Both the position numbers and the translations under genes were made by a program. Positions 53,755 to 64,000 of a stretch of 64,000 nt of DNA are shown here, piece by piece. The notes under the pieces were generated by a model. That model did not search any database. It saw only the letters and a list, made by a program, of their open reading frames with translations, and was not told where the DNA came from. Position 1 is the stretch's first letter, and each line of letters begins with the position of its first letter. The DNA is from Vermamoeba vermiformis (Eukaryota > Tubulinea > Echinamoebida), in contig JBEWZL010000145.1 in NCBI GenBank assembly GCA_045837725.1, positions 372,001 to 436,000 of the forward strand, read 5' to 3'.

Positions 53755-54280
53755 GCTAAGTCAATTTTTGGATTGGCTGGCGAAAGATCCGGATCTGGAG
53801 CTCTTCGTCGTTTTCATCTTCGAGACCAATATTTTGATCTTAACGGAGGTACTGCGAGTTAGTATTAATTCACTGCTCATGGACCGACGTTACGGAATTG
53901 GGCTCGAAGATTTTTGAATTTTTGTTGGCTTGGCGAGGCTAAGTTTTTGTTTGATTTTTGTGCTATAGTATCTCAATATGACCACCTTGTATATTAATAC
54001 CCCATTGTACTACCGCTAGGTAAAATAAAGGACTTTGGACCTTCAGATCTGCTCTCCCCCCGTCGCAAGCAAGGAAGAATTATTTTCTCTAATTAGTGCG
54101 AGTACTAAGAAATAGGTTTGTGATTTTGTGCGATAGTAGTAATAATTAAGAGCTTAGCTATTCGTAGAAATTCACGCGTAAAAGTACAAGAACAAAATAT
54201 TTAGCTGCTGGTAGCATTTTGATTAATATTAATATCCGTAACCACACGTATAAAAAGAGCATAAGTGGTTAGTACCAGTA
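53755..54280. other. 526-bp intergenic region before the topoisomerase gene
   Basis: Kinase 3' UTR (aaaataaagg near 54023) and promoter of the topoisomerase-like gene (TATAAAAAG near 54249, about 30 bp before its ATG). I see no ATPase-domain coding in any frame. Confidence 0.65.
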
Positions 54281-56967
54281 ATGGAAGGCCAGACAACGGC
54301 AGATTTTGATCTTCGAAGTGGATCGACAGAGATTCAGCTCCCAGTAAGTTCCGTAATCTTTTTAAATATGATTTTATTAAATTAATATCGTATAGATAAA
54401 GGAAGAAACGGTCAAGAAGGCAGAGGTCTCTCAAGGTAACAGATTCGGCCAACATTTAAAATTGTAAATTTGATACGCAGTTTGCAAGCTATAAATTAGT
54501 AATCCTACAACATAATTAGGCGAGAATAAAGAAGAGAAATCTTTGGTATCCCAAAGCGCGGGTGATAAAATCAAAGAAAAAAATGACACGGCAAACGTCA
54601 AAAAGAAAAAGAATGCGCCAAAGAAGAAGAAAAAGCTCGAAGGACTGCCCAAATTAGTCGATGCGAATGAAGCAGACGGACCGCGAGCATCTGAATGCAC
54701 GTTGATTTTGACCGAAGGCGATTCTGCCATGGCCCTTGCAGTTTCTGGCTTGTCCGTTATGGACCAGCGAGATCTGTACGGCGTTTATCCATTAAGGCAC
54801 GTTATCTGACATACATAATACAAATTTGCGAAATATATATGGTTATTAACAATGTCTTTAGGGGTAAGCCGTTGAATGTTCGGGATGCGGCAATAGCAAT
54901 GGTGCAAAAGAACGAGGAGCTAATGGCTATCGTGAAGATTATGGGCTTGAAGTTCGGCACGGTCTATGAAGACGTCAGCAGTCTTAGATACGGCCATCTA
55001 ATGATCATGGCCGACCAAGACTACGACGGATCTCATATCAAAGGCCTCATAATCAACTTCATTCACTTCTTCTGGCCCTCATTGCTCAAAATTCCCGGAT
55101 TTTTACTGGAATTTATCACGCCGATCGTGCGCGCTAAAAAAGACAAAGAAGTGATCTCGTTCTACAGCACGAATGAGTACAATGCTTGGAAAGAGAAGAA
55201 TGACACGACAGGCTGGACATTCAAGTATTACAAAGGCCTTGGCACCTCGTCAGCGGTAGAAGCAAAGCAGTACTTCTCCGCACTCGACAAGCACCGAAAA
55301 GAATTCGTTTATGAAGGGGCTGCCGACGACTATGCAATCGACTTGGCGTTCTCAAAAAACAAAGCCGATGAACGTAGGCGATGGCTGTCAGAGTACCAGC
55401 AAGGCACTGGTCTGGACGAATCACTCGCGAAGATTCCTTTCTCGGAATTTATCAACAAAGAACTGATCCAATTCTCACTTGCTGACTGCAAACGATGCAT
55501 TCCGAGCATTATGGATGGACTGAAACCTGGTCAACGAAAAGTCTTGTACGCGTGTTTCAAGCGCCGTTTGACCAACAGCATACGAGTGGCTCAGTTCAGT
55601 GGCTATGTCTCAGAAACAGCGTTGTATCACCACGGTGAATGCAGCCTGCAAGCAACAATCGTAGGAATGGCGCAGAACTACGTGGGCTCTAACAACATCA
55701 ATTTGCTTGAGCCTGAAGGACAGTTCGGCACGCGATTGCACGGCGGCAGTGACGCAGCTAGCCCGCGCTACATTTACACCAAGTTGTCGCCGTTGACACG
55801 TGCGTTGTTTCACCCTGCTGATGACACTTTGGTCAAGCACATCAATGAAGAAGGCCTCAGTATTGAGCCAGAATGGTACATCCCGATCATTCCGATGTCT
55901 CTGGTCAACGGCACTGAGGGCATTGGTACTGGCTGGTGCACGAGCATTCCGAGCTTCAATCCACGTGACATTGTCGAGAACATTCGCCGCATGATGAAGA
56001 AAGAGCCGTTACAGCAAATGACACCGTGGTATCGTGGCTTCAAAGGCACCATTCGATGGAGTCCTGCAAAAAATTCGTTTGTTTCACAAGCTGTTTGGCG
56101 TCGTGTTGACGATGAGACACTGCACATCAGCGAGTTAGTTGTGCGTTATTGGACTAGTTCGTTCAGAGAACACTTGGGCAAAGTCATTCCAAACTCTGTT
56201 GTTAAAGTCACGGTACGTAGCTGCAATGAATTAATATTGACAGTTAATTAACAACGTCATCAGAGCTTCGAAGACAACAGCACCGACACGGCAGTTAATT
56301 TCACAGTCAAAATTCCTGGTTTGAAAGACATTCCCGACGAACAAATCGTCAAAGATCTACGACTCGAAGCCAAGATTAGCACCTCAAATATGCATTTGTA
56401 CGACCCTGAAGGCAAAATCAAGAAGTACAATACGCCTGAGAGTATTATTGAAGAGTTTTATCCCGTTCGATTGAAGTTCTACGAGAAACGTAAAGACTCG
56501 ATCGTTGTAGATCAAACGCTCAAATTGAAACGACTGGAGAATAAGCTCAGATTCATTGAGCTAGTGGGCGATGGCAAGTTAAGAGTATTTAGAAGAAATA
56601 GAGCAGATGTTATCAGCGACATGGCTCAACTCGGACTGGATGCGATGACCGAGGAAAATGGATCCGACAGGCCAACTCCTTCCTACGACTACTTGCTTTC
56701 AATGCATATCAATAGCTTGACTATAGAAGATATTGAAGTATTGCAAGCCGAGTTTACAGAACGAAAAGCAGCACTCGAGAATGTTCGTCAAAGGACGCCG
56801 GAGCAGTTTTGGGAGGAAGATCTGAATTCATTCCTCGAAGCTTTGGAGGTAAGCGTGATAGCTACAGTAATGTTATTAAATCAAATGGCTTACCAATGGA
56901 TTAGGAATACGAGCGAGATCTCGATAAGCCCAAAACCAAGAAGAAAAAGGAAATTCTGGTTTTCTAA
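54281..56967 (+). CDS. type IIA topoisomerase core (TOPRIM and cleavage domains) without ATPase
   Basis: Exons 54281-54343, 54396-54435, 54520-54796, 54862-56212, 56264-56848 and 56905-56967 join in phase to 792 aa; eukaryotic topoisomerase II is about 1,400-1,550. It begins with a novel short polar start (MEGQTTADFDLRSGST), a Lys run, and then LPKLVDANEADG just before TOPRIM. Present: LTEGDSAMALAVSGLSV (the usual Lys after EGDSA is Met), MADQDYDGSHIKGLIINF, KPGQRKVLYACFKR, YHHGECSLQ, FGTRLHGGSDAASPRYIYT (catalytic Arg-Tyr), LVNGTEGIGTGW and PWYRGFKGTI. The protein stops after the tower/C-gate with KPKTKKKKEILVF; the usual C-terminal domain is absent. The whole GHKL ATPase and transducer half is missing. 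Intron 3 starts GC (GCACGT). Likely binds and cuts DNA; strand passage would need a partner. Confidence 0.9.
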
Positions 56968-57107
56968 GCTGTGGTGGAGGTAGAGGATGCCATAACTCGA
57001 ATAAATTCCCGTAATTTATAACAAATCATTGCGCTATTTTTGGATCGGCTGTTTTTTTTTGATTGTTCGTGCAGTCTATTAATACTTCAAAATTTGATCG
57101 ATTAACT

Positions 57108-59140
57108 ATGGAAGATAATATTTCAGTTGGCACGACTCCCTTACCATTGCAAATCAAGGACACTTTAAGCGTTATCTTTGGTCAGATGCCGTTAAAGACC
57201 ATCGGTCTATGCGCACGCGTATCAAAGCGATGGAAAGAGGTCGTAAGTAATTAATATCATTGGCATTTGATTATTACTAGTCATGAGCACAGTATTTTAG
57301 AGTTTTTTTGGATCGTGAATTTTATTAACGACAAAACCTCATTTACTTACCAAGCATCATTTTAATTAGACGGATAATTTTCTATTGCTCGAAGAACTCA
57401 ATTTAGAGCCAAAGAACTGGATGCCTGCCTATGAATATGCCTCGATGGCGATTAAAAAATTCCAGCACGCCAATAAAATCAAATTACCGAAGCGCTGCGA
57501 TTTAACTCCCGAGGAGCGAAATTTCTTTCAAGAACATTATCCGAAGGGAGTTAAAAATATTACTGCCCTTTCCTTCCCACCTACAATGTATTACGCGGCC
57601 AGAGACGAAAAGCGACGAGGTAATCGAGATATAGATTATATTTATAGCGTATTAATACAAATAATTGGGTTTTTATAGAGGAACTTGCGAGTTTAATTTT
57701 GGATCCGTTGCCAAAAAGTTGCGACCATTTTGATTTCGTCAGTTTTTGGCCTGAAATATTCAACCATATGAACAAAAATCATTCTGAGAAATTAAAGGTA
57801 ATCAAAATAAGCTAGCATTATATCCTAATGAAATTTTAATTTTGGATCCGCAGAGTTTGCATATTTTGCTGAATACGCCAGGCCATATATCAGGATCATG
57901 GGACTCATTTATAAACTTAATTAAGAACAGTACTCGATTGGAATCATTAGGATTGCATTACTACGAATCAACAACATTTTACCACGGCACGCCAAATTTC
58001 AACGTGATGACCGATAATTTGGTTCAAGTCCTGAACTCCGCACCGCAATTACAGCACTTAAATATACCATTTAACTTCAACGTTGACACCGTCGTACAAC
58101 AGATGGGATCGATGCCTCATTTGACGTATTTGTATGTTCAAGAACGAATGACGAACTCGCGTCCCAACACGCTTTTGGAAAAATGCAAAAAATTACGTCT
58201 GTTACATTTGCAACTGAATAATTCCAACGAGCAATACGCAATTTCATCGACGAGCTTGCAGACGTTATTAATTGATGCTACGGCAAATCTGAAAAGCATC
58301 ACCATCGAATGTCCAAATTTGGAAGTGTTGAAATTTACCGGCGGAGTAAATCGAAGTATTAACGAAGTGTTTTTGGCCGGCGCACATAAATTAGAAGAAT
58401 TCACGAGCAAAGTGCCAATCACCGTTGGTCTTTATGGAAATTTCGAATCGGTGAAAGTGGCCAATCAAAACACTTTAATGCCAGCCAACCACGCGCAGCT
58501 CGGATTCATGTCAAATTTGCAACAATTAACGCTTGAATGTGAGGCACCAAAGACTCAAATGATTTATGACTCCATGGAGACATTAACGCAATTAACCAAT
58601 TTAAGAAATTTGGAACTGGTCAAGGTCAAAAGATTTGCAATGTTTAGCGCAATCTCGCAACTTACCAAATTAGTACTACGAGAGTGCGAGACTCACAGCA
58701 AAGAAATTCAATTCATGAATTTGCCAAACTTGCGAGATCTGCAGATGAGACACAGCGCCGAGATTAGTACTGTCAAAATAAGCGGATGCCAGCAACTTAC
58801 CAACTTAGTATTGTTTGATAACGCTCATCTCCGTACTTTGGAGATTAAGGACTCGCCTAATATAGAGGATATTGATATTAGAAATTGCTCGTTGAATTTA
58901 TCGTCGTGGAGACAGATCGAAAAATTGACGAAAGTGAAGGAAATATTGGCGCTAGTTATTCCGATGAGTTCTTACCTTAAAATCACCGGTCAGTGGCCTA
59001 CCATTACCATTTTAGGCAAAAAGATGATGGATCGAGTCTATACAGGCGGAATTAATATGCTTGGGACTCCAGTCGATTGGATCACTAAAGAAGAATACGA
59101 CGAGTGTGGACCTGGTGTGAGAACGAGGAAAGTATATTAG
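57108..59140 (+). CDS. F-box / leucine-rich repeat protein
   Basis: Four exons. ATG at 57108 (MEDNISVGTTPLPLQIKDTL) leads into an F-box (FGQMPLKTIGLCARVSKRWK). The second and third exons are polar. The last exon (about 57854-59140) encodes LRRs: STRLESLGLHYYES, APQLQHLNIPFNFN, LTNLRNLELVKVKRF, ISQLTKLVLRECETH and LPNLRDLQMRHSAEI. The C-terminus is WITKEEYDECGPGVR. It is head-to-tail with the topoisomerase-like gene and its 3' end faces the minisatellite. SCF adaptor role inferred from the F-box. Confidence 0.85.
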
Positions 59141-59298
59141 TACTCGAAATAATTTTTGTTGGATGTGTAACGTGTCTCGTAAATAAATTTCAGATCTCCA
59201 ATCCGTTCGCCTGTTGTTGATCGACGCTTATCCACATTATTACTGATGCGTTAAGAGATAAAACGTTGAGAACCAGTTTTGGAACCTAATTGCCAAAG

Positions 59299-60362
59299 TT
59301 TCCGGTCCACGGTTGCCAAAAAATCCGGTTCTGGGAGGTTTCCTTCCAGCAATTTACCTTCCAGCAGTTTTCCTTCCAGCAGTTTTCCTCGGAGCTGTAA
59401 CCTTCTTGCCGAAATTTCTTGTCGTTGCCAAAAAATCCGGTTTGGAAGCAAGCTGCCACGAGGTTTGGAAGCAAGCTGCCGCGGTGCCAAAAAATCCGGT
59501 TCTGGTAGCTAGCTGCAAAAAAGTCGGTTCTGGAAGCTAACTGCCACGACGCCAAAAAATCCGGTTCCAGCACTTGGAACTTCTAGCAGTTTTTCTTCCA
59601 GCAATTTACCTTCCAGCAGTTTTTCTTCCGACAGTTTTCTTCGGAGCTGCAACTTTCTTGCCGAAATTTCTTGTTCGTTGCCAAAAAAGTCGGTTCTGGA
59701 AGCAAGCTGCCACGGTGCCAAAAAATCCGGTTTGGAAGCAAGCTGCCACGTGCCAAAAAAGTCGGTTCCAACGCTTGGAACTTCCAGCAGTTTTTCTTCT
59801 AGCATTTTTTCTTCCAGCAGTTTTTCTTCCGACAGTTTTCTTCAGAGCTGCAACTTTCTTGCCGAAATTTCTCTTTCGTTGCCAAAAAATCCGGTTTGGA
59901 AGCAAGCTGCCACGATGCCAAAAAAATCCGGTTCTGGAAGCTAGCTGCCACGGTGCCAAAAAAACCGGTTTGGAAGCAAGCTGCCACGACGCCAAAAAAT
60001 CCGGTTCCAGCACTTGGAACTTCCAGCAGTTTTCCTTCCAGCAATTTGACTTCCAGCAGTTTTTCTTCCGACAGTTTTCTTCGGAGCTGCAACCTTCTTG
60101 CCGAAATTTCTCGTTCGTTACCAAAAAAACTGGTTTGGAAGCAAGCTGCCGCGGTGCCAAAAAATCCGGTTTGGAAGCTCCGCCACGGTTGCCAAAAAAT
60201 CCGGTTCCAGCACTTGGAACTTCCAGCAGTTTTTCTTCTAGCATTTTTTCTTCCAGCAGTTTTCCTCGGAGCTGCAACCTTCTTGCCGAAATTTCTTGTC
60301 GTTGCCAAAAAACTCGGTTCTGGGGTTTCTTCCAGCAGTTACTTCTAGCAATATTTTTCTAA
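59299..60362. repeat. complex minisatellite, about 1.06 kb, nested repeat units
   Basis: Two kinds of short unit alternate. One is a 14-20-bp word around TTCCAGCAGTTTTTC; the other is a 30-35-bp unit GCCAAAAAATCCGGTT plus TGGAAGCAAGCTGCCACG. Together they form about five higher-order copies, marked by CTTGCCGAAATTT at 59404, 59657, 59858, 60097 and 60282 (spacing 253, 201, 239, 185 bp). Units lack stops in several frames, so long frames appear on both strands. Noncoding is the simplest reading: no start context or splice structure is visible, and the array lies between convergent gene ends. Confidence 0.92.
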
Positions 60363-60464
60363 CCTAATGAGACAGTGATAATGGCTTGAGACGATGTCGA
60401 GAGGCGAGATTTTCATCTGCAATCGTTTATGTTTTTCAGTAGTACCACCAATTATTATTTATCG

Positions 60465-62993
60465 TTACTTAAGGCCTAATTTATTCTTGAAGAATGCCCA
60501 ATGATCGAGGGGTGCTGCTCGTTGCCACGCACCATTCACTTTAATTTCGTAAATGACGCAACACGGTCCATATGCTGTTCCGCAAGCTGGTGTTTTGGCT
60601 GGCTCAGGCTGTCGCTGTGTATCAAAGTACACGAGCTGAAATATGGCAGCTTTGTGGTACTCAACTTTGTCTTTGTCGCGCCAATCACGTGCGTTGTCCA
60701 CGTACTTGTTGGATGCGGAGAGATGGTGGTCTTTATACGAGAAGATAATGCAATATCTATGCATAATAACATAGGTTTAGCAACATCAATAATCGTATAT
60801 AACATTATCGCTGCGAAATCTGTACCTCTGAGTCTCATCTTCGAACACGATCTGCGACGAAACCGCGCACGGGACATTGAAAATAGTGCAGCTAATGGCG
60901 ATCTTCTTATTTAAGTCACCTTGTTGTATGTGCCATATCTAATAGGACCATTTAATTAGGCACGAGCACCTAACTGTTGTTATTTGCGCGTACCTCGCTC
61001 TTGCCGTTTGGCTCGATCTGCAATACTTCAATAGGCAACTCAACGTCTTCATCCATAAAGCTCAACATATTCACATACGAAGGTGATAAGCAAGTAATCG
61101 TGCCGTTGGATAGCTTCAGTATAAAATAAGTAAATTACATCCGGATGTACTTTTTAACATTAAAAACTGTTATTAATCGTTATGCAGTATATCTATAGTG
61201 AGTTCATTAAACCTTTTTCCCTTACTTGAACAAAATCCGGTTTTTCCCACCGGGACTGCATGGCGATCCGCGTTAAGACTTTGCATTTTGTGGAGGCAAC
61301 CTCTACGAGCAATACAGTTGGTCTACAATAGAGCCATATAATGCCGTCGAATACATCTATCCCAGAGACACTCTGAAACAATTCGTTAGCAAAAATAGGA
61401 TCAAAAATAAATTGGAGGCTTACGCTTATAGGCTCTTCAATAGGATACACATGGCGTTGCATAGTCGTAAGGTTGTATTTAATAAGACATTGCTGTTCGG
61501 AACTAACGATCCACAACTAAAAGGATACGGATGTGTTTAATAGACCGACAAAAATATTGACTCGAAATAAACTTACGTCGTCCCCTACTAATGTTTCGCA
61601 TTTAAGTTTGGCTTCTTTAATCAATATTTCCTTATTTTGGAGCACATCCAGAACAAGAATGAATCCACCCTTGAAAAAAAAGGTCAGATCCGTACCAAAG
61701 GTTGGTTTAAGCATTTCATACTTCGCGGTTATGCAATAGTAGTTTTGAGCCAAAAAGTTGTCGACTAGACATTTCCCAATGCGATAGATCTTCACTAAAG
61801 CTTTTTTCCAGGATTTTTGTTCCAGTACGCAGATCGAAAACGTGAACTAAGATCGAGCTATACAATATCGTTACTAATTATAAATAGTGGACAGATTAAC
61901 ATACCGCGCAGTCCAATCGTCCCAAGTCATTCCGAGCAACGAGCTATTTTTGTCTTTGTTTCTGATCGGGGACACATCTAAGAAAAGTGTTTAAAACTGT
62001 ATTGTTTAGCAGTGCTACACTCTTACACTGATGGTTGATATTCTCTATACGAAGTGTGTTACTGAGCTTTGGTTCTTGGTGGACATTCGTCGGATCGAAC
62101 GTTCCGTATTCAGTTTGGTATGCGTCCTGGTCCCACAGCGTTTCACGCTATAGAAGTTAATAACAAATAATCATGTATCATAAGCGGGACACTTACTTCC
62201 AAAGCATAATTGTTGAAGAGCTCTAAATTCTCATCGTTGTAATTCTAAAGAAGATCAGTTACTTCGTGAAAAAACTGGTAGTCTTATATTATTACCGCTA
62301 CTATAGTACGTGTTTCGAGGTCCCACAGCTCTGTTGCAAGATGATCATGTGTCGAATATGAGTACCTGACAAAAAAACGACACTTGCGTTGGAGACAATA
62401 TTTTCGACTTAAAATATCGTCTCATACCCTTGTGATTCCATCACCTCCCATACCAATAGGCAGTGCTTGCCGCTGACTGTTTGATGGCGTAAGATGATCT
62501 CAGCACGTGGATTTGATGCCGGACAACGAACGCCTAAAGTGTGCTGCACGCATCTGACAAAAACCGGTAAGCCAAACCAAATTGTTTGAGTAATTACCTT
62601 TTTTTAATCATATTTCTCTTCACTTGGAAGTGTCTTTGAACGATTTGACGCCAAGAAACATCTTTTTGTGAGTAGGAGAACGGATGCGGAAATGAATCGT
62701 TGAAAATTGCTTCCTAACGAATAATAATTAATTAAGGATACAAAATGAATATTTAACGGATTATTTTTCCAGACTGTAGTTCCTGACGTGTTAGTTGAAT
62801 TTTCGAATTAATTAAATCAAATTAGCTTATTTACGACTATTATTATTGGTTGCTACCGTACTTTCCAAATACTGTCATAATTTGCAAGATTGTTCCACGT
62901 TGAATTGACACAAACAGCACTGGTCAGCTCTTTGCAACTTAAAAACGAGAAGATCGTTGTCAATAGCTCTCTTGGAAGCCCTGTCCAATCCAT
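60465..62993 (-). CDS. F-box protein, beta-propeller-like, tandem copy 1
   Basis: About ten to eleven exons. The start at 62993 gives the F-box MDWTGLPRELLTTIFSFLSC then KELTSAVCVNSTWNNLANYD; the overlapping longer frame at 62875-63069 is a shadow. The next exon (EAIFNDSFPHPFSYSQKDVS, WRQIVQRHFQVKRNM) is F-box-flank sequence. Beta-rich exons follow with no domain I can name. The last exon contains SNKYVDNARDWRDKDKVEYH and ends HWAFFKNKLGLK. The C-terminal portion is nearly the same as in the partial gene at 63159. SCF-type adaptor, substrate unknown. Confidence 0.78.
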
Positions 62994-63158
62994 TTGAGCT
63001 CAAAATAATAATTGAACTGTTGCTATCACGACGGACGCCGAGATAAACAACAATTGATTTTTTTGTCACTCTGGCATAGTCCCGTTTGAAACCTTTGCTG
63101 AAATTTATTAGAAGTCAATACAAATACAATTATTAGTAAGTGGTTGGACATTAAGACA

Positions 63159-63440
63159 TTATTTGAGTCCTAATTTAGTCTTGAAGAATGCCCAATGATC
63201 GAGCGGTGCTGCTCGTTGCCACGCACCATTCACTTTGGTTTCGTAAATGACCCAACACGGTCCATACGCTGTCGGCTGTGTTCCGTTAGGAGTGGAGATG
63301 GCACCTTCTTCTCGGTCCCTATCAAAGTACACGAGCTGAAATATGGCAGATTTGTGGTACTCAACTTTGTCTTTGTCGCGCCAACCGCGTGCGTTGTCCA
63401 CGTACTTGTTGGATGCGCAATTTTTCTCTTCTGTCATGTT
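63159..63440 (-). repeat. recent tandem duplication or conversion tract with 60465-60740
   Basis: About 80 bp near each gene end (60478-60560 and 63183-63265) differ at only a handful of sites, including across third codon positions, while other exons have diverged more. This suggests gene conversion at the 3' ends. Confidence 0.7.
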
Positions 63441-64000
63441 GCCATAAGAGAATGCAATGCAATATCTACTACACATATTAGTATGACGCCATTATATCTC
63501 TATTTGGATGAAATTCGCACCTTGTACTCTGATCTTCAAACACGATCTGCGAAGTGACGAACGATGTTGGGCTGCATTCGGCGATCTTCTTATTTAAGTC
63601 ACCTTGTTGTATGTTCAAGATCTAATAGCTCGAGTTAATATTATACCTTCAATAAATGATTCGAATGGTAAGCACGTATACCTTGTTCTTGCCATTTGGC
63701 TCAATCTGCAAGACTTGAATAGGCAACTCAACGTCTGCATTCATAAAGCTTAATGTATGCACAAATGAACTAGTCGACATAGAGAATACACCATTAGGCA
63801 GCTATAAAGCGTTAGAATAATTTGTGACAACAGATGCGGCCATAACTTTCGTGAATGATATTATAAACAATCGATATTGCATAATATAATATCGTTGTAG
63901 GCTTATTCTAATGTTTTTGTAGCTTACTTGAGTGATAGTGGGTTTGCTCCAGCCTGGGAACGAAATCCATTTTAAGACTTTACTTTTAGTCGCTGAAGTA
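63159..64000 (-). CDS. F-box-family paralogue, tandem copy 2, cut by window end
   Basis: Only the 3' part is in the window. The last exons carry SNKYVDNARGWRDKDKVEYH and end HWAFFKTKLGLK, nearly identical to the neighbour's C-terminus. Differences cluster in a short variable loop (DREEGAISTPNGTQPTAYGP against RQPEPAKTPACGTAYGP). The upstream exons (63650-63980) align with 60990-61270 of copy 1 less closely. Same orientation as copy 1; the two are separated by 165 bp. The F-box start lies beyond the window. Confidence 0.75.

Noticed and set aside
53755-54280. Search for a missing topoisomerase ATPase exon
   Set aside because: No frame here has GHKL motifs, and the kinase gene occupies everything upstream, so the truncation is real within this window.
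59574-60362. 262-codon plus-strand and 223-codon minus-strand open frames in the minisatellite
   Set aside because: Open frames occur on both strands because the repeat units lack stops; there is no splice structure and no protein-like composition.
62875-63069. 64-codon minus-strand frame beginning near the F-box gene start
   Set aside because: A different frame of the same DNA gives a proper F-box starting at 62993, so the longer frame is a shadow.

Overview
This window is nuclear DNA from an intron-dense, gene-dense unicellular eukaryote. It carries about 30 protein genes, almost all broken by short GT-AG introns (mostly 50-150 bp), and intergenic gaps are usually 100-600 bp. The gene content is eukaryotic throughout: four core histones, a ZnT9-type zinc transporter, a USP deubiquitinase, ribosomal stalk protein P1, mitochondrial bL9, kynureninase, topoisomerase II domains, F-box proteins and a TKL kinase. 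Asparagine-rich runs, ankyrin and PH multidomain proteins, a C2-ankyrin-SAM-TKL kinase and many F-box/LRR genes suggest a free-living amoeboid protist, most likely amoebozoan. I cannot place it further from sequence alone.

Layout. 0.2-3 kb: FAD-dependent oxidoreductase, then a 400-bp MITE-like element. 3.9-9.3 kb: zinc transporter, ribosomal P1 (minus strand) and a FHA/PIP/GRF zinc-finger protein likely to act in DNA repair. 9.6-17.3 kb: ARF-like GTPase with an altered switch II, two F-box-type genes and a TraB-domain gene. 17.6-21.6 kb: two small minus-strand genes (one certain, with an RPA-binding-like helix), a MAPEG protein and kynureninase. 21.8-29.7 kb: a loose histone cluster (divergent H4/H3, then H2A, then H2B) interleaved with a USP15-type deubiquitinase and a NadR-type kinase. 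30.2-45.2 kb: PH-ankyrin protein, FMC1/LYR-like protein, GH13 alpha-glucosidase, F-box protein, aminotransferase, LRR protein, mitochondrial bL9 and a tetraspan PPxY protein. 45.3-57 kb: a large RING protein of TOPORS/PHRF1 type, the TKL kinase and a topoisomerase II-like gene that has no ATPase half. 57-64 kb: F-box/LRR gene, a 1-kb complex minisatellite and two tandem F-box paralogues, the second cut by the window edge.

The histone genes form a visible regulatory set. Each ends in an animal-type 3' stem-loop followed 12-13 nt later by the same AATTTATC box and a small GC hairpin. Their promoters share ACCAATC boxes, and two have CCCGCCAAAA E2F-like sites. The most unusual gene is the 792-codon topoisomerase IIA core (TOPRIM plus cleavage domain), which has its own 5' exons and keeps its catalytic residues but has no GHKL ATPase. 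Nothing viral or prophage-like was recognised.
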